Below are positions 9,949 through 19,043 of a DNA stretch of 22,316 nucleotides, piece by piece (within the stretch, counting starts at the first letter, position 1; each line of letters opens with the position of its first letter). Location of the stretch: NCBI GenBank assembly GCA_900155495.1, contig FTLJ01000302.1:249-22564 (forward strand), read 5' to 3'. A program made the position numbers and the translations under genes. The stretch comes from Porogramme epimiltina. Its lineage: Eukaryota > Basidiomycota > Agaricomycetes > Polyporales > Polyporaceae. The notes below the pieces were generated by a model that saw only the letters and a list, made by a program, of their open reading frames with translations, did not search any database and was not told the DNA's origin.

Positions 9949-10638
9949 ATGTCCGCCCGCCATCTTGCGATAGTCTCCATCATCCTCTTAGGACACCTTA
10001 GCGCCTGAATAGACATCCTCCACGTGCGCGAGACCCGTCGTGTTGCCCTGACGCGCCCACCACGCTCGACTGGCATTATGGTGAGCACTCTCTCCCAGAC
10101 CTCATTCACGCGGAGCCGGACCCCATCCCCATCTGCTCAGGCTACGTCAAAGACGACTACCTCCGGCCACCCCACAGTGAAGCTCGCGTTCGAGGACACC
10201 GCCCGCTACGCGCTCGACTCTCCCGAGGCCCACGACGAGTGGCTCTGGACAGCCACCGTCGGCGACGGCAACGTCCACTACAGCCCAAACCATGAGATCT
10301 TCGTCGTTTCCGTCACCGACCAGCTCCACCGCCTCCGCTCCTACTGCGAGGCCCTCGTCAAGGATGGTCCCCCGCGTGGGCACGCCCTCAGCCACCTCAG
10401 CCACTGCATTAACTTCTTCCCCATATCCACCCTCTGCGCAGCATACATGACTCTCAAGCCCGCCGACGCGTGAGCGCGCAACTACACCCGCGAGCGCGCC
10501 CGGGGCGAGCACGTATGTATGGACTGGCCTGGATTCTACGACGAGATGAAGACCAACTACATCGGGTGGCAAAAGGTGCAGGCCGAGCTGGAGGACACAG
10601 CGCGTGTAGGTGGAAACACGCACATACATATATCATAA
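9949..10638 (+). pseudogene. UstYa/DUF3328-like gene, broken
   Basis: This is a remnant of the UstYa (DUF3328) family, membrane-anchored proteins implicated in oxidative or cyclising steps of fungal peptide and other secondary metabolism. From ATG 9949 a short hydrophobic segment (HLAIVSIILLGHLSA) fits the N-terminal anchor. It is cut by TGA at 10006-10008. The same frame resumes with the typical HVRETRR, shifts to another frame from roughly 10050 to 10170, and returns for the best-conserved part: DSPEAHDEW, the HLSHC motif (one of the two HXXHC motifs of the family) and NFFPISTLCAAYMTL. The other HXXHC motif is degenerate (DQLHR). A second in-frame TGA lies at 10471-10473. Beyond it the frame stays open to TAA 10636-10638 and reads like the family C-terminus (CMDWPGFYDEMKTNY). 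No neighbouring biosynthetic gene is visible, so this looks like an isolated relic. Confidence 0.62.
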
Positions 10639-10713
10639 GGGGTCTCTGGAGGATATAGCCCGTCAGGCCAAGCCGCATTTGCACTGTGTGAGTCAGAGTG
10701 TATCAACGCACCT

Positions 10714-10719
10714 AATAAA
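10714..10719 (+). terminator. AATAAA, possible polyadenylation signal
   Basis: A plus-strand AATAAA lies 76 bp after the last stop of the broken UstYa-like gene. It directly abuts the stop codon of the convergent Rieske/DUF455 gene. The assignment rests on sequence and position only. Confidence 0.25.
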
Positions 10720-12530
10720 TTACCTACTGCCACCTTCATAGCTGACCACAACGGTAGCCTGCGACTCCTTGCCGCCTCCGTACGCCTCTCCCTGCATCTC
10801 CCCCTTCAGGTTCTCGTAAAACTCCGGCGTCAACCCCGCCTTCTCGCGATCCACAGCGTTGAACGGGCCCTTCACGTCGCCCCGCCACCCCCGCCGCACC
10901 TCCTCCCGGAACGTCTTGACAGGGTCCACGCCCTCGCGCGCACACACCCACGTGAACCATCGGTGGCCGGTCGTGACGTGCGTCACCTCGTCGCAGTGGA
11001 TCGTCTCGAGCACCGTGACGCTCTCCGCGTCGCCTGCGCGCCGGAACTTTTCGATAGTCCCCGGGTTCACGTCGAGCCCGCGCGCCTCGTGCACGAGGTG
11101 GATGATCGCGAGCCGGGCCCGCAGCGACGCGAACGTGACTCGCGCGGACTCCCACAGGCCTGCGTGCACGGGGAGCGAACCGTACGGTGTGGTGGGCGAT
11201 AGGGCGGCGAGGCGGGCGGTGAGGAGCGAGAAGTGCTTGGACTCATCCAGAGCCATCTTGGTAAAGTCGGCGAAGAAGGCGGGAGGGAGGTCCGGGTGAG
11301 AGGGGCCGTATCTCGCGATGATGTCCCATCTACGCCAAGAAAACGTCAAACGGGATCCCATGTCCACTACTGGTCCTCGAACTTACGCGAGGTCGATTCT
11401 AGGGTGAAAGTGTCAGTATACCGTGAGGTGGAACATGAGCACTCGCGGCTGACTCACGCCCACTGCTCAATGTTCGCGAGCGCATGCAACATAATCGCCC
11501 TATTCCGTTTTCGAGAGATCTTCACTGGATCCACGGTATTCTGTGCATACAGATCCTCGCGCGGGGGTATTTCAGGAGGTAGGGGTGCTTTTGATGAACG
11601 ATGGCCAATGGATTTGAGCTGGCCTGTGCGGAACAGATTTACAGCATGTCTCGTGCGCTGCACCTGCTGCAGGATGAGTCTTCGCTCTTCTTCTATGCTC
11701 TGAGGCACATACCTTGAGCATGGGGTCCGCCGTGTTGAGGATTAAAACGGCCCATTGAACCAGGGTTGTTGGTGCATTCTCGACGGGGACCAAGGGTTCG
11801 GGCTCCTTAGGGGTAGTCGAGGAGATGGAAAGGTGCGAGAGGTCGGGAGGTGGTGGTGGTGGGTCTGCGAACTCTATACGCCATGTCGGGGACGAAACAC
11901 TCGCGTAAAGCAATGAACTACTCACCTTCTGACACCGGCCTAAACTCCACCAACCTCCACCCACTCCCTCCCTCTGGCGTTTCGACCCATATATGCTCCA
12001 CCCCATCGTCGGACGTCCGGATGTCAGTCGCGTACGTGCACGCTTTGAGCCCCGTCTCGCTGTGTCCGGTCTTCACGTCGAAGTCATACCTAGTCCACTC
12101 CTAATGTGAGAGGATGAAGGGACCCTGTTACAGAAAGGGGGCGAACGCACCTGTGCCAAGGGCACACCGCAACCACGCCCGTGTCGCACTCCTCGATCTC
12201 CGCGTGCGACATGTCCGCGCCGAGGTGCGGGCAGTTGGCCTCCATGACGTAGATCTGGTCGCGAAGGCTCGACGGCGTTTCATCTTGGCCGGTTTCTGGG
12301 AGCTGCCCTGGGGAGAGGCGGAAGAGGATGAGGGAGTGGTAGGTGCCCTCCTGGGAGCGGAGGTTGAGGAAGAAACGGGAGTGGGAGAAGAGCTTGTCTA
12401 GGGGTGAAACTCTATATGAAGCGCTACTGTTAGAGGTGTGTATTACTGAACATAGCCTAGGGCGAACTCACCTTAGCCAACCAGGAGTTTGCTCGGGACT
12501 TCGTCCAATCCCCTTTCCAGATTCTGACAT
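10720..12530 (-). CDS. Rieske [2Fe-2S] plus DUF455 ferritin-like fusion protein
   Basis: Predicted protein of about 490 residues from seven exons: 12530-12472, 12411-12151, 12089-11926, 11873-11713, 11663-11458 (or from 11666), 11398-11387 and 11329-10720. All phases agree and all introns are GT-AG. The start MSESGKGIGR at 12530 joins cleanly to WLRVSPLDKLF. The N-terminal half is a Rieske domain with CPH (Cys80, His82) and CPWH (Cys103, His106), followed by RYDFDVKTG. A proline-rich linker follows, then a DUF455 domain (PF04305, ferritin-like). Its likely di-iron ligands are His275/Glu281 (HALANIEQW), Glu317/His320 (ESKH), Glu369 (EARGLD) and Glu402/His405 (EVTH). No signal peptide or membrane segment is seen. 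By inference the Rieske centre passes electrons to a di-iron site, which would make this an oxygenase- or hydroxylase-like enzyme. The substrate is unknown. The exon of 11398-11387 is only 12 nt. Confidence 0.82.
11387..11398 (-). other. 12 nt micro-exon of the Rieske/DUF455 gene
   Basis: This exon codes the central part of AIDLAW within the first ferritin-like helix. It is bounded by an acceptor CCCTAG and a donor GTAAGT, with flanking introns of 59 and 57 nt (11399-11457 and 11330-11386). Including it gives the continuous DUF455 helix HALANIEQWAIDLAWDII; skipping it keeps the frame but removes four residues of that helix. Confidence 0.8.
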
Positions 12531-13212
12531 GTTGGCGTTCCCGAAACTGGATCTTGTGGGGGGAGTGGAAGAAAATGGTCTTGCAAGACAGGGTTGCTCC
12601 GTGGGGTAGATATGCTGAGATATGAACCCACATTCATTTCTCCTTCTTTGAGATCATACACGAGTGCACTCACACTAAGTCCTGGAATTCGAAAACTGTG
12701 CAAACTTCTTGAAGACCGGCAGAAACGGGGTAAGAGTTGGGACCTATGAACTCCGACTCGGGGGCGTTCTCGTCGGGCGACTGGCAGTATAATAGAAGCA
12801 ATGTCCGAGGAGAGTATGCTTAGAGGGGCAGAGAAGCCAGGACGCATCTAATCCGATGTCTATTGTGGAGTGTAGCCCGGGGAAGGAGAGAACCTGCAAA
12901 AAGTGCACGTGACCGACGCGACGCGTTCGTATAGCGCGCGCGTCGAACTCGGACGTCGCTGTAGCTTAACCGAATCTGCTCTCACAGGAAGCTCAGTCTA
13001 CAAGCGTAAGGGTATCATTCGTTCACCAGTACTTTAAATACAACGAAAAGAGCAGGAGGAGGAAACGGTAGTACACAAAAACACAGAGCACAACGTACAA
13101 GCTGGCCCCCGAAACAAATCGCTCGACCTTGTCAACGAACACAGCCAGAACCAAACCGACGATCCACCACACACTAGAGGAGCCCCCGCCGTGTGTAGAC
13201 ACCCGCCCGCCA
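12531..13212. other. Upstream region of the Rieske/DUF455 gene
   Basis: This 680 bp stretch lies between the start of the Rieske/DUF455 gene and the 3' end of the lectin gene. On the minus strand 12801-12660 is open and reads protein-like (DENAPESEFIGPNSYP). It ends at a consensus donor GTGAGT (about 12670), with a possible acceptor CTCAG near 12613. I found no in-frame ATG for it, and it does not splice in frame to the start chosen above. It may be 5' leader or an unrecognised alternative first exon. Confidence 0.35.
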
Positions 13213-14730
13213 TCACTGGTAGGCAATGCTCCGCCTCTGCCCGCCCTGCTGTCCCTGCGCGAGAAACAACGCCTTGGGCATGCGGGTGATCTCGGTGACC
13301 GTAGTGATGACCGTCGTGGTCGTCGTGCGCGTCGTGATGACAAAGTCCTTCTCCTCCGTGACCGAGACCGTCTCAGTCGTGGCGGGCGGCGAGAACGCGC
13401 GCGAGGACGCGGCCTGCACTTCATGAGACTCCTCTTTGACGGGGCGCGGCGCCTCTTGCTCGGCGCAGCGCGTGTAGTGCCAGTGCTGGGACGGGTCCCC
13501 GGGTTTGTACTGCGAGAGCTGGATACGCCCGCTCGCGATGTCGAACACGAAGTCCGAGCCGGGCCACGACAACCTGCAGACGCAGACAAGAGCACTCGTC
13601 AGCATCATCGCCCTCCGTGATGAAGCTGGTACTCACCGAATCCCATCCTCGCACTCCTCCACATTCCAAGCAGCCGGGTACTCGCTCGCAACAACACCAG
13701 CTCCCGGGGATGGCGCACGCCCCGGCTCCAGCGCGAGGTAGAGCCGGTGCCCGTTCGCGCCGCGGACGCAACGCACGAGATACCCGCGCCCGAACGGCGT
13801 GAACTCCCATTGCTGGTTCGGGCCCCCGTGCAGCGCGTACCCGATCACCGTCGCGTTGTCCGCCCCGGAAAGGTCCAACGCGGCGCCCGTGCGGGCGTTG
13901 AGTAGGACGTACGTCCCGGGGGTCCACCCCTTCGGCGCGGCCGGGACCGGGGGCGTTGGTGTGCGCGAGACGGCGGTCGTTTCCGAGGGCTCGGGCAAGT
14001 GCACAAACACAGGCGGCGGCTCGGCGATGTCGAGCGGGGCAGGGGCGGGGGATTCTGGCGCCTCGGGCTCCTCCTCGTGCGCGGGGCTGCGCGGCGCCTC
14101 GGGCTCGGGCTCAGTTGCGGCTTGCGCCTCGCCTTCGTCAGCCTTCACCGGCGCGCCGCTCTCCTCCTGGGCGTCGCCGAGCTGTTGCGGCTCCTCCATC
14201 TGCTCGGGCTCCTCGACCTCGAACGAGCCCACGGGCGGGATGCCCGACTCGACGTCCCGGAACTCGCCGACGTCCACGTCGCCGACGGGGCCCTCGACGA
14301 CCTTCTCGGGCTCGGGGTTGGGGTTCAGGACGTGTGGGACTGCCTGAGTGTCGTAGCCCTTCACCTCGATGGTGTCCGGCTCGGGAGAGCGCGCCGCCTC
14401 CTCCTTGACGGGGGCGGGCTCTGGCTGGGGGGTGTGGGGCTCGGCGCCGGGCATTGCGCGCGCGGCGTCGCTCGCAGTGGACGCACGGTTGAGGGCCGAG
14501 ACGGCGCGCAACTTGGCTGAAGTGGTGGCGGCGTTGGCGCCGGCGTTACCGTTCATGTCGCTGGGTGCGTTGCCCATCGTGCCTATTGCTGTGTGTGTGG
14601 TGGTGTCGGTGGTCGCGCGGCGGGTGTTGACGCGGGTGAAGATGTGTTTGATGGTCGTCGAAGGGGCGGGAGACTTGTCAGAGGCTGTCGTGCCGCGGCG
14701 GCGGATACTGAGGCTATGGAGAACAGGCAT
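13213..14730 (-). CDS. Ricin-B-type (beta-trefoil) lectin protein with long acidic N-terminus
   Basis: Two exons (14730-13637 and 13573-13213) flank a 63 nt intron (13574-13636, GTGAGT...CTGCAG). They give 484 residues from the first ATG, or 433 from the second at 14577. Residues 270-400 form a ricin-B-like lectin domain: GTYVLLNARTGAALDLSG, then GPNQQWEF (QQW 306-308), then SGRIQLSQYKPGD and PSQHW (QHW 394-396). The QxW motifs mark the trefoil repeats. Residues 95-265 are low-complexity, rich in Pro, Glu and Ala. The tail after 400 is Thr-rich (TTRTTTTTVITTVTEIT) and has no lectin features. No secretion signal is seen. The second start gives MGNAPS, a good N-myristoylation pattern (Gly2, Ser6) with a strong start context (A at -3, G at +4). 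The first start adds a 51-residue Arg/Ser/Thr-rich leader. This is a carbohydrate-binding module only: no catalytic toxin chain is present. Ligand and role are unknown. Confidence 0.8.
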
Positions 14731-15419
14731 CCTGAGTGGGGGCGGAGGGCGCAGTGTTAAACGGTCGGAGGGGTTGTTGAGGGATGGAGGCCGTGTGGCG
14801 CCAGAAGTGCGGACGAGGCCTGGGTAATGCGTGGAAGCACTGCGGGAGGACGACGGGACCGTGCAGAGGGCCTGTTATCTTGTGCTTGAGGAGGGAGTTG
14901 TATTGCCCCAACGCATGTCCGGCGCGAGGTGACGTCTTCGAACGTAGGATGGAGTGCGTTCTTGACGAGGTCGAGGCGTCGACACAGTTTTCACGTGTTC
15001 GGTGACTGGCGGTCCAATGTCGAGAGCTACACGTGTAGCAGGGCTGGCAAAACGGAGATGTTCAGAGGTACAAGCACCTGATCAGCGAGACCCGCCAATC
15101 GACAGAACTTCGAAACTGCAGCGAGGCGTAGGCACACATGTACGTCGCTGACACCTCGCTGACAATGGCACTCATCGGAATTTGCGTGGCCGGATGTGCA
15201 GATTCTGCCGAAAATTGCGATACCTCGTGCAAGCCACGAGAGGGAGGATAGGGGGAGACAATTTTCCAGGTATAGACGCAGGCAGTTGGCTGATCAAGAC
15301 GTTCACCAAGGAGTGCAATCCAAGTATAAGAAGAAGTAATGAGAGTACAGAATAACGCACGAAGAGATACAACACTAGCCGAAGATGATACACTAAGGAG
15401 ATCTTGCACTATGGATATC
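14731..15419. other. Intergenic: lectin gene 5' flank and SUMO gene 3' flank
   Basis: No gene is supported. The lectin gene's promoter and the SUMO gene's 3' UTR should lie here. Open frames in this stretch have atypical composition and no family features. Confidence 0.5.
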
Positions 15420-16032
15420 CTACCAAGCACCGCCAAGCTTGTGAAACAGGTCACCGTTAGTCAGACAATGACAAACGCGGACGACCGTATAACGTACCTG
15501 CTGCAAATGCGCGTCGATTGTGTCTCCGTCCTCCATGTTGTGCTGCGCGGAGGATTTAGCAAGAAGACAAGGGGCGCGGAACACGTGGGGCACGCACGTC
15601 TGCTGGGGACTCCTCCGCGCGAAGGCGCTGACCGGAGTACGTGAACTTGAATGTTCCTGCAGGGCGCATAGATAGTGATCAGTGATCATGGGGCGACGGA
15701 GATACGCAGCGAACGCGATCATGCCTGGTTCTTTCCCAAAACGCTTCTGTGGGCAAGAATGAGCGGCACAGGACACGATGCAGAGGGGAATGAACGTGCC
15801 TCAGCGGCCTCAAAGAGTTTCCTGAACGACATCCCTGGCTTCACCTTCACCGTACATGCTGCGATCATGCATATATGTCGGCATTTGTCGAGGATAACGC
15901 CCCGAGCGCGCCGCACGACGCGACGCGACGCGCCGCTGAGCGCGCTCGGGAGAGAAGACACTCACTCTGGCCCTCGAAGTCAACGACGAGATTGATCTTG
16001 GGCTTGACGTCTTCCTGCTGCTCTTCAGTCAT
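15420..16032 (-). CDS. SMT3: SUMO (ubiquitin-like modifier precursor)
   Basis: Six exons (16032-15966, 15858-15800, 15746-15725, 15656-15598, 15542-15498 and 15437-15420) give an 89-residue SUMO precursor. The start MTEEQQEDVKPKINLVV is the flexible acidic N-terminus leading into beta strand 1. Then come TCTVKVKPGMSFRKLFEAAE, KRFGKEPG, TFKFTYSGQRLRAEESPAD and NMEDGDTIDAHLQQ, all standard SUMO elements. The last exon adds LGGAW: the di-glycine at 86-87 is the conjugation site and Ala-Trp is the tail removed by a SUMO protease. The protein is attached to lysines of mainly nuclear targets through E1, E2 and E3 enzymes. Introns are 107, 53, 68, 55 and 60 nt. The second and third begin with GC (GCACGT and GCATGA), the others with GT. 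All phases agree, and no GT donor rescues those two junctions. The gene is divergent from ATG22. Confidence 0.93.
15657..15799 (-). other. Two consecutive GC-AG introns around a 22 nt exon
   Basis: Within the SUMO gene, intron 15799-15747 starts GCACGT after GAG and ends CCCACAG. Intron 15724-15657 starts GCATGA after CCAG and ends CTGCAG. The 22 nt exon between them (15746-15725) codes KRFGKEP plus the first base of the next Gly codon. The surrounding SUMO protein sequence fixes both junctions to the base. Confidence 0.82.
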
Positions 16033-16320
16033 GCTGAGCGCGTGGTGCAGACGTCTGGGCGCCGGGAAGAGAAGAAGAGACGATAGGAGAGTGGCGGGAG
16101 GTCGGAGAATGCGGTTAAGGCGCGAGAGGCGCGCGCCCTCCCGCCTTGCCTCTCCTCCGCCGGCGCCTTGGCCTCTTTCCCTCCGTCATTCCGCCCTCCC
16201 TTGGTGCCCCCTCGGTCTCCGCAGGCCCATGCTCCTCCCGCAGCCAATCTAATCCCATGTTTCACGAACGCAACGCCCATTGAACTATTGTAAACGCCGT
16301 AAAGTACCCTAGTCGACGTC
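16033..16320. promoter_or_regulatory. Shared divergent promoter of SUMO and ATG22
   Basis: The 288 bp between the two start codons must hold the promoters of both genes. The plus strand is pyrimidine-rich at 16138-16210 (repeated CCTC, CTCC and CCGCC), as is common just upstream of fungal genes. No clear TATA box is seen. Confidence 0.5.
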
Positions 16321-18408
16321 ATGGCCGCCACCACTCCCCTAGACTATCCCGAGCTCCCCACATTCGACAAGCGCAAGTATCGTAAACACCTCTGGGGTTG
16401 GTTCAGCTACGCATTTGCCAGGTGCGCGGCGTCACAAGACTCATAAATTATGCGTATTCATACGACTGCTCCTCCACAGTGAAGTATTCGTCATCGTTTC
16501 CCTCACCCTCTTCCTCCCTATATGCCTCGAGCAATTCGCTAGGTATGTCTTGCCTCCTACCCTCTACCGCGCCCGCTCACGGCTTGCAGAGACAATGGGT
16601 ATCTGCTTCCAGACAAGACCCAGCCGTGCACAGCTGCTGCCAGCTCCCCAGCGACGAGCGAGTCGGAATCGGACTTGCGTTGTGTGGTGAAACTGGGATG
16701 GCTTTGGATCGACAGTGCAAGCTTCAGGTGTGTGCTCAACCTCGTCCGCAGCAGTAACACTCCTAACGTCTTACAGCTTGTACGTGTACTCGTTCTCCGT
16801 CGCCCTACAAGCCCTCACTGTCATTTCCATGGGAGGCATTGCAGACCATCGTGAGTCACCGCAACAGACACCGCCATCTGTTCCCATTTCCCCAGAACAA
16901 CTTCTCCAACTGATATAATCCACACAGCACCACACCGCAAGCGCCTCCTGCTCACATTCGCTGCGCTCGGCTCCTTCTCCGCGATCCTCTTCCTCCTCAT
17001 CCCGTCCTCCTCTCCGGTCTGGCCACTCGTCGCTCCACTAGCCATGTGTGCCAACGTCGGCTTCGGGGCCTCCATGGTCGCCCTCAACGCATACATCCCC
17101 ACGCTAGCCCAAAGCGCCAAGGAAGTCGTCGCAGCCCGCGCGGACCTCGTTCGCGCCGCGCACTCCAGGACCTCGTACGAGCACCCGGCCGAGGGCGACG
17201 GCACGGAGGGCGTGGACGAGCCGCTCCTCGCGCGCGAAGACGGCGCTGACAGCGCGGACGCGAGCGCGGCGAAGGCGGCGCACGACAAGATCCTTTCCGC
17301 GACGACGGCGCGCATCTCCTCGCAGGGGATCGCGCTCGGATACTCGGCAGGGATCCTTATGCTCCTCCTCGCGCTCGTCCCCGTGACGGCCATGAAAGGC
17401 TCCACGGATGCCCTCCGCCTCGCCGTCGGCCTGAGCGGCGTCTGGTGGGCCCTCTTCTCCCTCCCCGCCGCCGCGTGGCTCCCCGGGGCCTCCTCTACAG
17501 CCGCCGCGGCTGCCATCGCGCTCGAGAGCGCCGACCCCGACGCACACATCCACGCATTGCCAGAGGAGAGGGAGTGGAAGATGTCGCGGGAGGTCGTGCG
17601 CGCATGGAAGCGGCTCGGGCAGATGCTCCGGTGGCGCGAGATCCAGCGCCTGCGCAACACGTTCGTCTACCTCGCCGCGTGGTTCCTCCTCTCGGACGGG
17701 TTCACGACGATCACGTCCACGGCGCTCCTCTTTGCGAAGACGACGCTGCACATGCCGCCCTCGTCGCTCATCCTCATCGGCGTGCTCTCCCCGACGGCGG
17801 GCATCCTGGGGTCGCTCGTCTGGCCGGTGATTCAGCGCAGGATGGGGTGGTCGAACCTGCGCGTGCTCGTCACGCTCGTCGGGCTGGCGTCTGCCATCCC
17901 GGCGTACGCGTGTCTCGGGTTTCTGCCGTTGTTCCAGCGCTCCAGCGTCAAGTTTGGAGGTCTGACAACCCCTGGGGAGATGTACGCATTGGCAGTTTGC
18001 TTCGTAAGTGCAATTTTTCTTCCTAACTAGCTCATGCAAGCCGTTGACTCTTCCATTCGCGATTTAGGGTTCCGTTTACGGCGCATTCCAGGGATACGCC
18101 CGGGCGTTCTACGCTGAGATCATCCCACCGGGCGAAGAGGCCAGATGGTATGCGCTCTTCTCGATCACAGACAAGGTAAGCCCGGTCATTCTGCAGCCCG
18201 GAAACTCCATGCTCAAGCTAGTGGATAGTCGAGCTCCTTCGTCGGGCCCCTTGTGGTGGGCGTCATCGCGGACACCACCGGCAACATTCGATACTCGTTT
18301 TTCTTCCTGGTTGCCATGATTTGGCTTGCGGTCCCGGTTCTCATGGCGGTCAACGTGGAGCGTGGAAGGATGGATGCGCAGCGATACATCTCGGGGTCTA
18401 ATCGGTAA
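16321..18408 (+). CDS. ATG22: Atg22-like vacuolar effluxer (MFS-type)
   Basis: Seven exons (16321-16421, 16480-16542, 16590-16727, 16777-16850, 16928-18003, 18068-18175 and 18229-18408) give 579 residues. All junctions are GT-AG with introns of 47-77 nt, and the phases agree. The family (Atg22, PF11700) exports amino acids such as leucine from the vacuole after autophagic breakdown. Matching features are the N-terminal WGWFSYAFASEVFVIVSLTL, then FLPICLEQFARDNGYLLPD, LYVYSFSVALQALTVISMGG, a PHRKR loop between membrane helices, and the characteristic LAMCANVGFGASMVALNAYI. A long hydrophilic loop follows (EHPAEGDGTEGVDEPLLARE region). C-terminal blocks are GSVYGAFQGYARAFYAEIIP and EEARWYALFSITDKSSSFVG. 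About 11-12 hydrophobic segments are visible, as expected. The start at 16321 is the first ATG and gives MAATTPLDYPELPTFDKRKY, typical of the family. Confidence 0.92.
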
Positions 18409-18484
18409 TGTGAGTAGTCCATTGGTCACATGCAAGATCGTGAAGTAGCTAATACAACCAAGATTATGTCTCGCATGTAAATTA

Positions 18485-19043
18485 TCACTTCTTGGATACT
18501 CTTATCGCTTTCTGCATGAAACCGGCGCCATTCTGATCCCGGCCCGCCCGTCAACAAATGTCCCCGCTGACAAGTTCGGTAACCCACTCACCGTCTTTTG
18601 CGCCCGTTTCGCATTCTCGGGCTTGACCGCAAATAACTTTGTCGGAAGAATCGCATCGTGCATGTTCAACGCCGGGTCTCGATAAACGTGTAGTCTGTTG
18701 TAGACTCTACCTCCCTTCGTCGAGTGGCAAATGATGCGATTGCGCTTGTCCCACCAGCGGACGGTGATCCACGGAGCGCATATGGGCACTCCTGCGTGGA
18801 CGTGGAAGCCGCTCCTACGGTCTGGTGAGATAAAGTTCTGTTGACTTGGGGGAGGGGGAACACCGCTCACATGATCTCTATACGAGCGACCTCCATCCTG
18901 TCGAAACCCAGCCGCGCGCGCTCCTCGCGGACGCGCTCCCAGCAATAGCGGCGCATCTGTTGTTTGGAGGAGTATAGGCTCGGAGGGTTGAAAATGACGG
19001 TGCACGCTCGTGCGATGCGTGGGAGGATGCGCAGGACCTTCAT
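18485..19043 (-). CDS. Small protein of unknown function with mitochondrial-type N-terminus
   Basis: Three exons (19043-18871, 18814-18592 and 18511-18485) give 140 residues. The introns are 18815-18870 (GTGAGC...CGTAG, 56 nt) and 18512-18591 (GTGAGT...ATGCAG, 80 nt). The start MKVLRILPRIARACTVIF is basic and amphipathic with no acidic residue, as in mitochondrial presequences. The core reads MRRYCWERVREERARLGFDR, then SGFHVHAGVPICAPWITVRW, WDKRNRIICHSTKGGRVYN and LNMHDAILPTKLFAV. The C-terminus is basic (KAIRVSKK). I do not recognise the family. The size, basic composition and presequence would suit a mitochondrial ribosomal or assembly protein, but that is a guess. All phases fit and the encoded protein has balanced composition, which supports a real gene. 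Confidence 0.65.

Noticed and set aside
12473..12622. Frameshift in an N-terminal exon of the Rieske/DUF455 gene at a run of six C
   Set aside because: It was considered to link the upstream open frame with the gene. A simpler start at 12530 splices in phase to the next exon without any lesion.
13799..14520. Long plus-strand open frames antisense to the lectin gene
   Set aside because: They mirror the Pro/Glu/Ala-rich coding region on the other strand in GC-rich DNA and have no motifs of their own.
17104..18039. Long minus-strand open frame antisense to ATG22
   Set aside because: It is an Arg/Glu-rich shadow of a GC-rich exon. The plus-strand frame encodes clear Atg22 family sequence.
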